A stretch of DNA of 64,000 bases, from NCBI GenBank assembly GCA_963932465.1, contig OZ010789.1, positions 598,887,968 to 598,951,967 on the forward strand. Direction: 5' to 3'. Under the pieces are notes generated by a model. That model did no database searches and was not told where the DNA came from. It was given only the letters and a program-made list of their open reading frames with translations. Positions 10,620 to 21,992 of this stretch are shown one piece after another. Source of the stretch: Maratus speciosus. Its lineage: Eukaryota > Arthropoda > Arachnida > Araneae > Salticidae. The translations under genes and the position numbers were made by a program. Numbering within the stretch: the first letter of the stretch is position 1; every line of letters starts with the position of its first letter.

Positions 10620-11492
10620 ACATATATATTAACAAGAACGAAAAATAATGTGTCCAGCATAGATTATGTAACACTTTCCAACACATTCAGAATACTGTAA
10701 GAAATTTTCGCAGTTTATTAATGTGAAATATGACGTATAAATAAACAATTTGAAAAACTTAAAACGCATTTAAAAAACCAATTTCTGGTGTCTACAATCA
10801 ATAGTCGGTAAAAAATCAGTTTTTTTCTTTGTTGATTTTTGTTTAGATCTGTATATGATCTATGGATTTGTATGTATGCTACATAGTATTCTAATAGTTA
10901 GTTCATTGAAACAAATAGCACAGTTGAAAATTTCCTTTAAGCAATTTCCGTGTGTAAACAGAAATGTAGTTGAGAACTTTTTGTTCAGCCCTGTATATTA
11001 TTATGGAATTTACTCACACGAAATAATATTTTAAAACATTGTTCAATTTAAAAACGCGTACCACAACTAAAAACGCTCTTACAGCAATTATTGTTCATAG
11101 GCTTCAATAGTTCAATTTCTTCTGCAGCCAAATTCATTTGCGTGCCCCTGTAAATGAACAATATATTCTATACACATCATATTCTGCAGTAAGCGCCATG
11201 TAGTTCACCTCAGCGATATATATAAATTTCAGTATGTATAAAATACTGTAATATCATTAAAATGTTCTGCAAACGATTTTTCCTCATAGATCGTAATGTA
11301 ACAGAATTCTTTCGAGTGTCTCTATAAGTGAACAACAAATGCTAATACCGAACATGCCATAGCCATAGTCATACTCAATAACATCTGTCAATTTCATGAC
11401 AATTGGATCATATTTACGCGAGTTAGAGCGCGGAAGGACAGACAGACAGCGCAAATTCATAAACACTTTCAACTTAGTTGGAAAGTGTTAAA
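10620..11492 (+). repeat. Family A dispersed repeat, copy with intact 3' hairpin
   Basis: Built of degenerate ~170-bp subunits marked by 'gtccctgtaaatgaac', 'cgatttttcctcatagatcg' and 'atatatataaatttc'. It opens with 'agcatagattatg..acactttccaac' and closes with 'cgcgagttagagcgcgga', a 'ggacagacagacag' tract and a hairpin. The same order recurs in at least ten places in this window. No coding potential is evident. The class is unknown; it is probably a non-autonomous mobile element. Confidence 0.85.
11462..11489 (+). repeat. 3' hairpin of family A
   Basis: 'aacactttcaac' / 'gttggaaagtgtt' with a 3-nt loop, followed by 'aaaa'. Equivalent hairpins end the copies at 21.99, 34.45, 34.91 and 46.56 kb. 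Confidence 0.8.
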
Positions 11493-12351
11493 AATAATTG
11501 AAGATTTCTTAACTTGAGAAAGAGAATTGCATAAGTTATCTATTGAAAATATTCTAGTCAAATACAAATAAATACAAAATGTTTATATTTTAAGCCTAAC
11601 TGTAACAATATTAACTATAAATTAACAACTTTCACTATCCGAATTTTAATTTATGTCATGTAAGTATGTAAATAAATAATTAAATTTTAAATTAATATAT
11701 CAAAATCAATTGGGTAATATTTCAGATGCCAGTCATGATCTAAAATACAGACTTGATTCAATTAAATGCAATTCTAATTAACTTTTATTTCTTAAAGAAT
11801 GTAATTGCATCTCTACGCATCTGCAATAGTTATAGTTGGATTTATAAAACTTTTAATTTAAACAAAAGCTTACGTATGTTTCACAACTTACGGAAAAATT
11901 TTGTTACATTTAAGATTTTAATTTGATAAGAAAATAAAATAGATTAAATTATAATTAGTATTTTGAAATGATCAATTAATTGAATATTTTAAAATATAAA
12001 CTATTTTTTTTTCTAAAAAAAACTTTTTGTAAAACCAAAGAAAGTGTCTAATTTCTACTCTTTTATTTAACCCCGTGGGGACGAGCGACCGGTACACGTT
12101 CCGCATAAGGTGCTCAAAATCTTTGATATTCTCACCAGTAAAATTTTATTATAAATTTGCCTTATTTAATCGGAGCATTTTCCCGATTCAATTAGGCAAA
12201 AATTTCTGCTTTAAAAAACCGGTGACGAAAGATAAAAAATTCTGTAAAAGATGGCCGACCTGAAGGGATTAACTTAACTTGGTTTATATTTTTAAACGAA
12301 GTTATAATGGAATTTTGTAAACGAATTTTTACTCACTTCTTTATATTTTAT
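11493..12351. other. AT-rich DNA, nothing recognised
   Basis: Long A/T-rich stretch without open frames, repeats or terminal repeats that I can identify. 12060-12270 is slightly richer in G+C ('ccgtggggacgagcgaccgg'). Confidence 0.6.
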
Positions 12352-12555
12352 TATTAAAAAACAGCCAGCACTCAGGCTGTGCAGGGTTCCACTCCCCAAA
12401 TGGGCTACAGAAGCAGACCACACTGACATCACAGTACCACTAAGAAATCCATGCTTCCGTTCTCGCATGGACCAGAGAAGCCGTGAGCAGACCATTGACG
12501 GAAAAACAGCATAAGATGTACTGATGAGTCTCGAATACGGCTGCTTCACGTTCAT
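12352..12555 (-). other. G+C-richer island, possible exon or repeat of unknown origin
   Basis: About 200 bp near 50% G+C in surroundings near 30%. The minus strand is open for 87 codons from an ATG at 12553-12555 (MNVKQPYSRLIST...). I recognise no domain. I see no matching splice sites or neighbours that make it a gene, so it is recorded only as a compositional oddity. Confidence 0.3.
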
Positions 12556-12704
12556 GGTAAATTCAGAATACAGTGTCCGGACCGTGAGATCATAGAACTA
12601 GCATACCATATCTTGAATATATAAAAGGGCATGGTTGCTCAAATGGGAGTGTTTTCTTCTTGGGAAAGTTTAGGATTTGTGGTACTTATACAGTACCATA
12701 CATA

Positions 12705-13535
12705 CAGGGTAAAGTGCCCATATTTCGTCCCTTTTCTTAATTTTGTCCCCCTTAACTTCTCCGCTTCTGCGAAAGTGGCGCAACTTATGACGCAAGGTAC
12801 AGGGGACGAAAGGTAAAAGGGCTCAGTATTGAAAGTTTCTTTCGCCAAGACGCATACATAAATTAAAGACGTCGAATTTCCTATCTTTATAAGACCAGAG
12901 TTCTTATTACGTAGTTCGTACAACGTTATTTGCTGTACTGCAAGTATTTATTTCTTATTCATTGCATGTATTTTACGTAGGTAAGATGCTGACCGTAGCA
13001 TAGAGTGAGTTTTAGGACGCTCAGTTCATCTTACGGAAACTGAAGTTCCGCCATATTGGGAAGTAGTGTGGACCTAATTTCGCTCCCCTTGCAGTTCTTA
13101 TTTTCGTCCAGGGTACGAAATAAGGAATGCTTTTTCATGACTTTTTTTTTTTCAATTTTTTCCTCATGTTTGGATGGCTAATGTTTCGTTATGTTATTCC
13201 TCCACTGATAATTAGTACATTTCTTTGTGCCTCACTTTAATGTAAATTAAATTACTTACTCATTTAGAAATACATTTTGATTTAGTTATAAGTTAAGCCT
13301 CGGCGTATTGGATATTTTGAGGGGGCGAAATTGGGACCTTTTTTTCTTTTGCATTTTTTAGATACTTTTGAAAAAACAATTTTTCGCATTTGTGCGATAT
13401 TTGCCTATGTTTCTATGTGCGTAGGTAGTTTTTCTGTGTAAAATCCAAATTTGGTAGGTTTTCACTGAAAATCAGAACATTTAGGGCCTAAAAGTGACTG
13501 TGGGGGGGGGGACGAAATATGGACACTTTACCCTA
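12705..13535. mobile_element. Non-autonomous DNA transposon with AGGGTAAAGTG ends (831 bp)
   Basis: Left end 'agggtaaagtgcccatattt' with 'cgtccc' following; right end is the inverted form, 'gacgaaatatggacacttta' plus 'ccct'. The terminal inverted repeats are about 26 bp with one or two mismatches. The interior is richer in G+C and repeats the 'ttcgtcc' / 'ggacgaaa' theme ('ggtacgaaataagg', 'ggcgaaattggga'). No target duplication is clear, and no transposase frame is present. Confidence 0.8.
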
Positions 13536-15103
13536 CTATTACAAATACTTACACACATATTATTACAAAGAGCCCTCTCACTCTGTAAGTACATAGCTTG
13601 TAATCTGGGTGATTACTTTCATTTTTGTGTTTTTCTGTCACCCAGGTAGAAGTGGGGAATGAACAAAACTTTTACATTATGAAACAAAGAATAATAACAA
13701 TAAAACAGTTTACTTTAGTTTATGAGTCTAATTTAGCCACTCAAAAGTCATTTTCTTCATCACAGGATTTTTAAGGTTGAACAAATTATCTTTTAGAAAG
13801 ATTTATGGCTAATTTAAAATATCAGATTGTTTGTGTAATGAAAGAAATTAGTTTATTTCCGCACATTTATTTATCTTGATGACGATTTATGTCCATCACC
13901 GTGAAACCGTCAACATGAAATAAAGAGTTTTTTATGCCTGATATGAAGTTTATAAATAAAACTGATTTCGTATATATTTTTTAATGTTCATAGTATTACT
14001 TATAAAATACAAGATTTAATATATTTTATAGAAATAAATAACTATTTTTTACATTAAAAATGTTTTACAAGCAATAAGAACAGTATAGAGATATGCAGTA
14101 ATTTTTTTCTTTTTATATTCCTTTCTTTTTTCTATTTCCGAGATAAATTTTTTTCTATAACACATATGGAATCTATTTACATCATATTCCCAAAATACAA
14201 TATATACGGGAATAAAAATTAATTAAGTATGGCTTATCATATAGTTTTCATGATTAAGTTAAGGAATATGTTTAAAAGAAAAATATAAGCATATTCCACA
14301 GACCATAAAAATTTAGACTCCACAACGACAGAACACAACCCATGAAAAGAAATCTTACACATTCTTAATATTTAGATCAAGCTTAGAACTTATTTAAAAA
14401 AAAGATGTGAGTTGATAAACATTGTGTTTTTGGTGGAAAAATTTAAAATATTTCAGAACAATAGGATTCTGCAAAATAGAGCTAAAAAGATAAGATTTTA
14501 TATTTAAAACAAAAATTAAAAAGAAATCAGACTTGTTAATCAAATAACATCCATCTATTATACCGCTATTAACAAAACTTTAAAAGTACCTAAAATGCAG
14601 TAAACAACGTTTGATTAGATTTAAATTCATTAGCAATGAATTCTGAGAATTATTGATTTCAAATTTGAGTTGTACATGAAAAAAAAAGAACATAATTAGC
14701 GCACATCACGGGAATTATTAAAATACTAAATGAATATCTAAAAAGAAAAAAATAACATTAACTGATTAAGACTTCGGTTAATTCCTTGCTTTTATGGGCA
14801 TTTTAAAATCATCATATATTTATAGGGCATGCAATGAAAGTAAGCAGAAGGGATAAGATTGTAATAAAATATTTTGGTTTTTTTCTGTCAGTAATCTAAT
14901 TAAATTCATGTGTAACTCTAACCGAATTTTTCCTTAAAAGTTCAATTAGTGTTACAAACTATATATTAAATAAATATTGCTAATTAAGTATTTTATTCTA
15001 ATCTTTACCCCGCTTGTACCTATTTTTATTGCATGCTGTAAAAGATGTTATTCTTTCTAAAATGCCCTTAAAAGCAAAATAAACTAGTATGTTGTGGCCA
15101 TCA
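13536..15103. other. AT-rich DNA, nothing recognised
   Basis: No coding frame, terminal repeat or tandem structure stands out. Several A- and T-rich runs. Confidence 0.6.
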
Positions 15104-16434
15104 CAAAACTTTCTTCTATCTCATACTTGTCAATACTTCAAAATTCATTTTCACAGTGCATGTATGCTCATCATGAAGATTCTAAAAATATTAAATTTCG
15201 TGTATTAGTTCTTGAGATATTACTGTCCCTGAAATCGTGTAAATCCATCAAAATGCAGCATAGCAGCGCCACCTATTGGGTGATTTACACCAGAACCTAA
15301 TTATCATCAACTTATGTCAATGTCTAACTGAATAGGAAGTTTGGGGAAAATCCGTGCATTAGTTCTTGAGATAGAGCTATTACGCAAATCATGACAAATG
15401 CAGCATAACAGCGCCACCTGTTGAGCGATTTACACAACCACATAATCAGCATCAACATTTATCAAGGTGTACTTGAATCTGAAGTTTGATGAAAATACGT
15501 GCATTAGTTCTTGAGATAGGGCTATTGAGGAAATAATGCAAAATGCAGCACAGCAACGCCACCTATTGGGCGATATTCACCAACACGTAGTCATCATCAT
15601 TTCATATCAAAGAGCAACTGAATCTGAAGTTTGATGAAAATGTGTCCATTAGTTCTTGAGATAGAGCTATTGCAGAAATTGTGAAAATGCTGTATAGCAG
15701 CGCCACCTGTTGAGCGATTTACACCAAAATGTACAAAATGTCAACTCATATCAAGGATTAACTGATTCTGAAGTTTGGTGAAAATTGTTGCATTCGTTCT
15801 TGAGATACAGATATAATGGAAATTCTGAAAAGTGCAGCATAGCAGCGCCACCTGTTGAGCGATTTGCACCAAAACACTAACAGCACTAATTCATATCAAA
15901 GCATACTTAAATCTAAAGTTTGTTGAAAATCCAAGCATTAGTTGTTGAGATAGAGCTATTGCGGAAATTGTAAAAAATGCAGTATAGCAGCGCCACCTGT
16001 TGAGCGATTTACACAAAAATATACAAAACTTCAATTCATGTCAAGGACTAACTGAATCTGAAGTTTGAAGAAAATCCGTGCATTAGTTCTGGAGATTGAG
16101 CTATTACGGAAATCGTGAAAAAGGCATCATAGCAGCGCCACCTGCTGAGAGATTTACACCAAAAACTAATCAGCACCAATTTATATCAGGGACTAACTGA
16201 ATATAAATTTTTATTAAATTACGTGCATTAGTTCTTGAGATAGAGCGCCCACAAAATTTGTGTCACATACAGACAGACAAACAGATTCACAGACTGACAG
16301 ACAGACATTTTGTAAAAACATGTTTTTCGGGTTCTCTGACCCCTAAAACGTGTAAATCCGTCAAAAACCGAAATTCGAAAATTTTCACGAATCCAATACT
16401 TTCTTCTTGTAAAGATAGAAGAAAGTAAAAAAGA
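15104..16434 (+). mobile_element. Family B: hairpin-ended element of ~145-bp tandem units
   Basis: 'agcgccacctgttgagcg' recurs near 15265, 15410, 15555, 15699, 15843, 15989 and 16133, giving about seven 145-bp units with 'gcattagttcttgagataga'. They are followed by a 'cagacagacaaacagattca' tract and 'acgtgtaaatccgtcaaaa'. The left end 'actttcttctatc' (15108-15120) is inverted at the right end 'gatagaagaaagt' (16414-16426), and the right end itself folds (16398-16426). The 68-codon frame at 15094-15300 is just one unit and is not called a gene. Confidence 0.85.
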
Positions 16435-16460
16435 ATTGACTCCCTAAAAAATTAACATTC

Positions 16461-16640
16461 ACTCTTATGAAAGAGTGACTATTCACTCCTACCAGGAAAA
16501 ACGCACTCCTTTAGCAAGAGTGAATAGTCACTCCTCCAAAAGAGTGATTATCCACCCTAGTTTAGAGTGAATATTCACTTCCTAGAAATGACTATTCACT
16601 CTTTCAGAGAGTCAAAATTTTCACTTTTGCTCAGAGTGTT
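16461..16640. repeat. Cluster of CACTC / GAGTG inverted repeats
   Basis: At least eight alternating copies of 'ttcactc' and 'gagtga' within 180 bp, for example 'cactcttatgaaagagtg' and 'gagtgaatagtcactc'. This gives several small overlapping stem-loops directly after the family B element. Confidence 0.8.
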
Positions 16641-16759
16641 GCTCTAAAGAGGTTGGGCATATTTTGATTCGGCGATAGAATGACTATTCCCTCCGACTCC
16701 TTTTTATTTAGAGTGTACATGTACATTGATGATGATCGTGATTTCAAACAGTTCTGAAT

Positions 16760-17186
16760 GCTATGGTCTATAACCATATAGACCGGGAAACAGCTGCACA
16801 TACATCACCTCATCAAGTTGACGGATGGAAATTCCAGGATTAGACAGAACTTAATCAGCGTATTAAAATGCAACTGATCTGCCACGTCATATCTTGGTAG
16901 AAACCACCTTCAAGCCCTATTTTAGTGATTGATCGGTAGGTTTATTACTGTGTTTTCCTGCATCCAAAGGTATGAAAATATGGAGGTGTGGGAGCAGGAA
17001 AACAAAATGGTAAACCTACCAGTCAACCACTAAAATCGGGTTTGGAGATGGTTTCCACCAAGGTAAGGCAAACCAGTTTCATTTTAATATACGAATCGAA
17101 TTTAAACATATCTTGGAACTTTAGACGTCAACTCGATGGGGTGGTGGTTTATACAGTAGCTTCCCTGTCTGATACAATTTATGCCT
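16760..17186. mobile_element. Foldback (long inverted repeat) element
   Basis: Arms of roughly 190 bp face each other around a short centre near 16965-16990. Examples are 'gtaggtttattactgtgttt' / 'aaacaaaatggtaaacctac', 'ttggtagaaaccaccttcaa' / 'ggagatggtttccaccaagg', and 'catcaagttgacgg' / 'gacgtcaactcgatg'. Divergence between the arms is considerable, so the insertion is old. The 74-codon frame at 16988-17212 lies in one arm and is not called. Confidence 0.85.
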
Positions 17187-18260
17187 ATTGTTATTTGTGT
17201 TGTAGTTATTAAATACAAATAGACTAAACTTGAATTTGCGACATCGTACTTATCTAGATATTCTATGTATTATTCAAGGATTTTTTTTATATTCATGAGT
17301 GAAAAATATTCTGTGTTAAAATGTGTTTAGGTTTTTTACATGAAATGACAGAATGGACATATAGCTAAACATACTTAAAAATAACTCTGACAATTAATAT
17401 GCATATAATGCATTTTATATATTATACATTTCATAAACAATTGTTTGATAAATGTGCATGTACCGTCCTGGAAAAAAAAACACGCCACCCAATGTTATTT
17501 TACCCCTAAATTATCGCAGAGAGATGTGAGAGCTACCGTTCGACTGCGAATTATATCTACTTTCCAAATATGAACACAATTTTTGAAATAGCAGTTATCT
17601 GCATACTACAAATTGTGCTAAATTTGAATTTTCATCTACTAACATCCACATAACATTTATAACATTTTATAACATTTTTAAATTCCTTCTATCAAGGCAT
17701 CCCGAAAAAGGTATTGTTTATATACTTTTTCTTAAATCTTCATACAGTAAGAAGAGTTCAAAATTTGAGGATGCTGACATTAATTACAAATGTTAACGTT
17801 AAATTTTAATTTATATCTTTAAAAAAATTATCTGACTGATATTTTAAATAGCACACAATGGTTATGCTAAAAGGTATTTCAGGTGCTTTTTAAAACAAAA
17901 ATAAAAGTTTAATTATGAAAATTATTAATGAGTTTATATTATAAATTTATAAGTGATAACCTACATTATTTTTTTTAAACGAACCACAATCGTAAGAAAT
18001 GAGGATGTGTAACTTTACATCTCATTCCGTTGATTAAGTTTCGGTATATAGATGAATTTTACTTTTCGGCGTTCTAAGGGGACTTCTTTTTGTAATCGTT
18101 GGTATTCAAAGGAAACAAAATTTTAGACAGTCAGCAAAAACATTTATTGATATTTCTTTGTCATAAAATTAGGTTAATATATACATACCTATTTAGAATT
18201 TCTATACAATTTTCATGGTAACTAATTAAGTCTTTCCGGTACTCTTGATTGAAATGACCT
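17187..18260. other. AT-rich DNA, one possible transposon end
   Basis: 'gtaccgtcctggaaaaaaaa' at ~17461 resembles a Tc1-like end but I find no partner. Otherwise nothing recognised. Confidence 0.5.
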
Positions 18261-18697
18261 TGTTACAAGAGGCGTCAAAGCTGTCACTACTCTATGTTAA
18301 TCTATGGTTTCAAAAAGAGTAGCTTTGAACAAGCAAATTTTCATGTTTGGAGCAATTTTGCCGCCTATGATGTTTCTTATAGTGTCATTACACGGGATAT
18401 TTTGAAGGGACAAAAACTACTACAACACAGCGATCAAGGATACACACAAGGATACCACAACACAGCGATCAGTTTTCCCAGCATTTGATTGGCTGTTCCG
18501 GGCAAGACATTTCTTTCGTCAGTTTTCCAACGATTTCATTAGCTATTCCGGACGACATCCCATGGGTTAAGTTAAAGGAACACTATAAGCGACAAAATTG
18601 CTGCAACAATAAAAGTTTTTCAAGCAACTGTCTTTGAAGCTATGGGTAAACATTGCGTCGCCTGAAAGTAACGGCAATTTCGATGCCTCGTGTAACA
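18261..18697. mobile_element. Foldback MITE with TGTTACA ends (437 bp)
   Basis: The left end 'tgttacaagaggcgtcaaa' is inverted at the right end 'tttcgatgcctcgtgtaaca'. Inner blocks also pair: 'ggagcaattttgccgcctat' with 'ataagcgacaaaattgctgc'. The arms are about 110 bp and diverged. There is no coding region. Confidence 0.75.
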
Positions 18698-19654
18698 GCA
18701 TTTTTACTTGATGAAAAGGGCGAATAAAGCCCCAAAGAGTCTATGAAATGCTTCAAAACTGTTGAGAGGACCCTTCATAGTTATCTTACGGCAATTTTTA
18801 TTTCTTGAACTTATTCCCTGTAACAGGAACTTAAATTTATTTTTCGAAATTTTTGTATAAACCTTTGACACTCTTTCAAAATATGCAGATAAACTATAAA
18901 TTTTTCCGGGCGGCTCCTTTTTTCTGGAGTGCACAATATGATTATGTTCAATAATATTTTCTGTAATAATAATGTTATTTTCATAAATACTAATATTTCT
19001 ATAATATAAATGTATAATATTTATTCTATAATACTAATTGTGCTTAATATTTCCCCCGAAAATTTTGATAAATGAAACGAACGTTCTTCAAATATAAGCC
19101 ATATATTATGCAGAATGTACGAATCTGCGTTGTGGTTATATGTCTCTCGTTTAATTTAAAATTCTTCCGGTGTTTTTGTGTATTACTGAAAACTGGATGA
19201 ACATAGGAGTAGAAATATCTGAATCAGCTTTGAGATGATGAGTTGATGGAGACGACTTTGAGTTGATGGAGACAACATACTTGTGTGAACGTAGTTTTTT
19301 TATTTCGATGTTTTTGAAAAGCAAGTACAGAACAAACTTCGTGAATAAAGTAACTTAAGGTTAAAATTAACCAGTTTTAACTCTTATAGATGCCCTCATA
19401 GGTAAACACCAGTACCAGAAATCTCATTGACTGAAAAGTCGTGTTTTTATAATAATAAAGCGTGTTTTTAATTATATTTGTTGTTTTAATTATTATTCAA
19501 CTTACACACACTGGAATTACCAATTCTCGTTTTTCTTGATAGTGCATCCTTCATACGAAAATTTTCCTTTTCTATATGGTAGGATACCCAACAGCTTATT
19601 GAGGTCGTACAAAATTCCCATACTCATATTAAATACAGCCTCACTAACTATTTT
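18698..19654. other. AT-rich DNA, nothing recognised
   Basis: A small direct repeat 'gagttgatggagac' occurs near 19240-19275. No gene or element ends seen. Confidence 0.55.
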
Positions 19655-19699
19655 TTACTTAAAGGTGAGTCGCGCGCCAATAAAGGTTGGGAACCTCTG
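19655..19699. mobile_element. End of a hAT-type transposon
   Basis: The complement of 19680-19699 reads CAGAGGTTCCCAACCTTTAT, the familiar CAGNGGTTCCCAACC type of hAT end, next to 'cgcgcgcc'. Family A sequence begins directly after it. The other end is not recognised. Confidence 0.6.
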
Positions 19700-19800
19700 A
19701 TCTTTTGTATTTGTACACATAAAGTAGTATGCAAAAATATTGCTAAAATTAAAATTGCATACCACAACTGGGTCATGCTTACAAAAAATTACAAAATAGC
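19700..19800 (+). repeat. Family A fragment
   Basis: 'ttgtacacataaagtagtat' and 'gcataccacaactg' match the middle of family A. It is bounded on the left by the hAT end. Confidence 0.65.
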
Positions 19801-20127
19801 AAGAAAAAAATCTATTCTATAAAAGTATGTAAAAAATCTTACTAATTGCACGGATGTTTTCATTTATGTTTGATAAATAAACTTATATTAGTGATCAAGT
19901 TTTCTATTTTATTTTTCGCAAGTTTTTGATTTTCTTTAATGTTGAGAAAGCCACAGAAGTCATGGGAAGTTATTATTAGGAGTAGTTCGTAGATATTCAT
20001 TTTTTACCATTAAACTGTTAAGGATTAATCACACAGAAAACACAAAATTGACGAAATAAAAATTGTTTTAAGCTTATGAATTTAGGAAAAGTAATTTTCT
20101 GAAAAACAATGATCATCATGATTTCAT

Positions 20128-20353
20128 TACACTGTAAAAAAAAAAAAAAAACATTGTAAATTTGCTAGCACAAACTGTTGGCGTCCGAATTGCCAGCACA
20201 TTGTGCTGTTAATTTTACGCAACTACTGTATTTTTCATGTTGATATAGTCAAAAAACCAAAGAAACCTACAGCACATTCGACTGTGATCGAGTTTGAGCG
20301 CGAGATGAACAGTACTTTGTATTTCAAAAATGTCGGGTTTTTTTTTCTGTGTA
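20128..20353. mobile_element. MITE with TACACTGTAAAA ends, short copy (226 bp)
   Basis: It starts 'tacactgtaaaaaaaa' and ends 'tttttttctgtgta'. The interior 'ttggcgtccgaattgccagc' and 'cattcgactgtgatcgagtt' matches the longer copy at 28461-28799, but the inverted left half of that copy is absent. Confidence 0.8.
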
Positions 20354-21224
20354 CTTTTCAGTTTTCTCTTTGTATTTGAGATTGAGACCTCCTTCTACTG
20401 CACTCAATGTTTCCTAAATAACAGATAAACTAGACAATATCAGTAAAAATGGATAGGCTATGTCCACGGAGGAGACAAAAATAAGGTTTCGAACTTTTAA
20501 CTTTTTTGTTTCAGGTTTCTAAAATGATGCATTTTTTTTATTAAATTCCATGTTAAACATCTCTAAAGTTTGTATTATACTTATAATTTGCCTTTTGCTT
20601 ACTTTTTTAAAATGAACACGGAGTCACTGAAAACTTGTCAAATAGAATTGATAAATTGGAAAAAATTCAACATCACAATAGAACAAAAAGTTATATCTAC
20701 AAAACAAAAACGCTTTCTTCCTGGAACTACCTAGTGATGATAATATGTACTGTCATCTATAGAAATTTTTAATTTTTTTTTCAGTTTCCACGGAGTGAGA
20801 TTATTTTGGCTAGGGACAAAGTTTAAAAAAATTAAATACTTTGTAAAAAGAAAACCACTATTTTAAATATGAAGTTTGAACTTAATCAAAGGTTTATAAT
20901 TACTTAGAATTGTAAAACAAAATTCCAAAAAATTTAACTTGTTTAAACGTCAATGAAATGGGTGTTGTGTTTCAGATGTACGGACGTGCTCGGAGAGGAC
21001 TTTTGACGTGTATTCATTAAAAGATTATAGTTAGATATTAAAATTATCTCGTCAAAATATATTGATGAGCTTAAATATTAAATATATATTTTCATGAAAA
21101 TTTTAGAAAATCTGCTGTATTTCCTTGTATTTATTTGGTTCTAGGCTGTGAACTTTATCTTTTCATGAGAATGAACCGACTGAAAAAGCATTACCGTAAT
21201 AGACAATACTTCGGATATAATAAT
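20354..21224. other. AT-rich DNA, nothing recognised
   Basis: No gene or element termini seen. 'cacggagtgagattattttg' and 'ccacggaggagac' share a short word only. Confidence 0.55.
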
Positions 21225-21992
21225 GTATCCGAAATGTTTGTGTGTTCCTGTAAATGAACTATAAATGCTGTGAACACTATATTATTCCGCAAGTATATTC
21301 CAGTAAACCTTAGTAGTATGTATCAATTTCATTATAGTTGATATAGTGTAAGATAATTAAAATGTGCGTCGAACAGTTTTTTTTTCAGACGACCATTATG
21401 TAACAGTGGAATTCTCTTGTGTGACCTAATAAATGAATAATAAATGCTTTGTATATCATATTCGCATAATGCATGTTTTAGTGCACTTCATAAAGACAAA
21501 TCAGTTTTATTATGTTTGAAATGGCGCAACATCATTAAAATGCACTTGAAATTATTTTTGCCATTAGCCGTAAGGTGACGGAATACTTTTATCACTAGAA
21601 AGCCCGCGAGCAGTCATTTTGACTGCTACCAAATGAATACATCTCGGTTCGAACCAGAAATTTTTTTATGAAACTAGTTTAAAAGATACAAAGAAAAAAA
21701 AACTAGATAAATGGATAAGTTAATAATTATAATAAAAATTCTGGTGTGAAATATTTTTCTAAAATTTGAGTAAAATTCTCGGACTTTCTAGTGTTAATTG
21801 TCCTGGTAAACGAACTACATTTCATTTTCAATAACGGCCATGCTATAGTAAATGTCAATAGCATGTAAAAGTTACAAGACAATCCGTGTATATTTACGAG
21901 AGTTAGAGCAAGGACAAATGCCCAGATGCCAGATGGACGGACAAACAGAAGTCGGAGAGTCAATCTTCTTAACTATGTTAAGAAGAGTTAAA
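21225..21992 (+). repeat. Family A copy with a sequence-variant hairpin
   Basis: Subunits with 'gttcctgtaaatgaactata' and 'gtgcacttcata'; the end has 'cgagagttagagcaaggaca', then a hairpin at 21964-21986, 'tcttcttaac' / 'gttaagaaga' (perfect 10-bp stem, 3-nt loop). The stem sequence differs from other copies yet still pairs perfectly. The minus-strand 78-codon frame here is not called. Confidence 0.85.

Noticed and set aside
10669..11490. 'taacactttccaac' at the start and its inverse at the end of family A as terminal inverted repeats
   Set aside because: Other copies share sequence about 45 bp further upstream ('catgcgtccagcatagatta'), so the left motif is not the boundary.
11477..11495. 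Hairpin followed by A run as a Helitron 3' end
   Set aside because: No CTRR terminus follows and no TC start or A-T insertion site could be shown.
16461..16640. CACTC/GAGTG cluster as a CRISPR-like array
   Set aside because: Spacing is irregular, repeats are 6-8 bp and alternate in orientation, and the DNA is eukaryotic.
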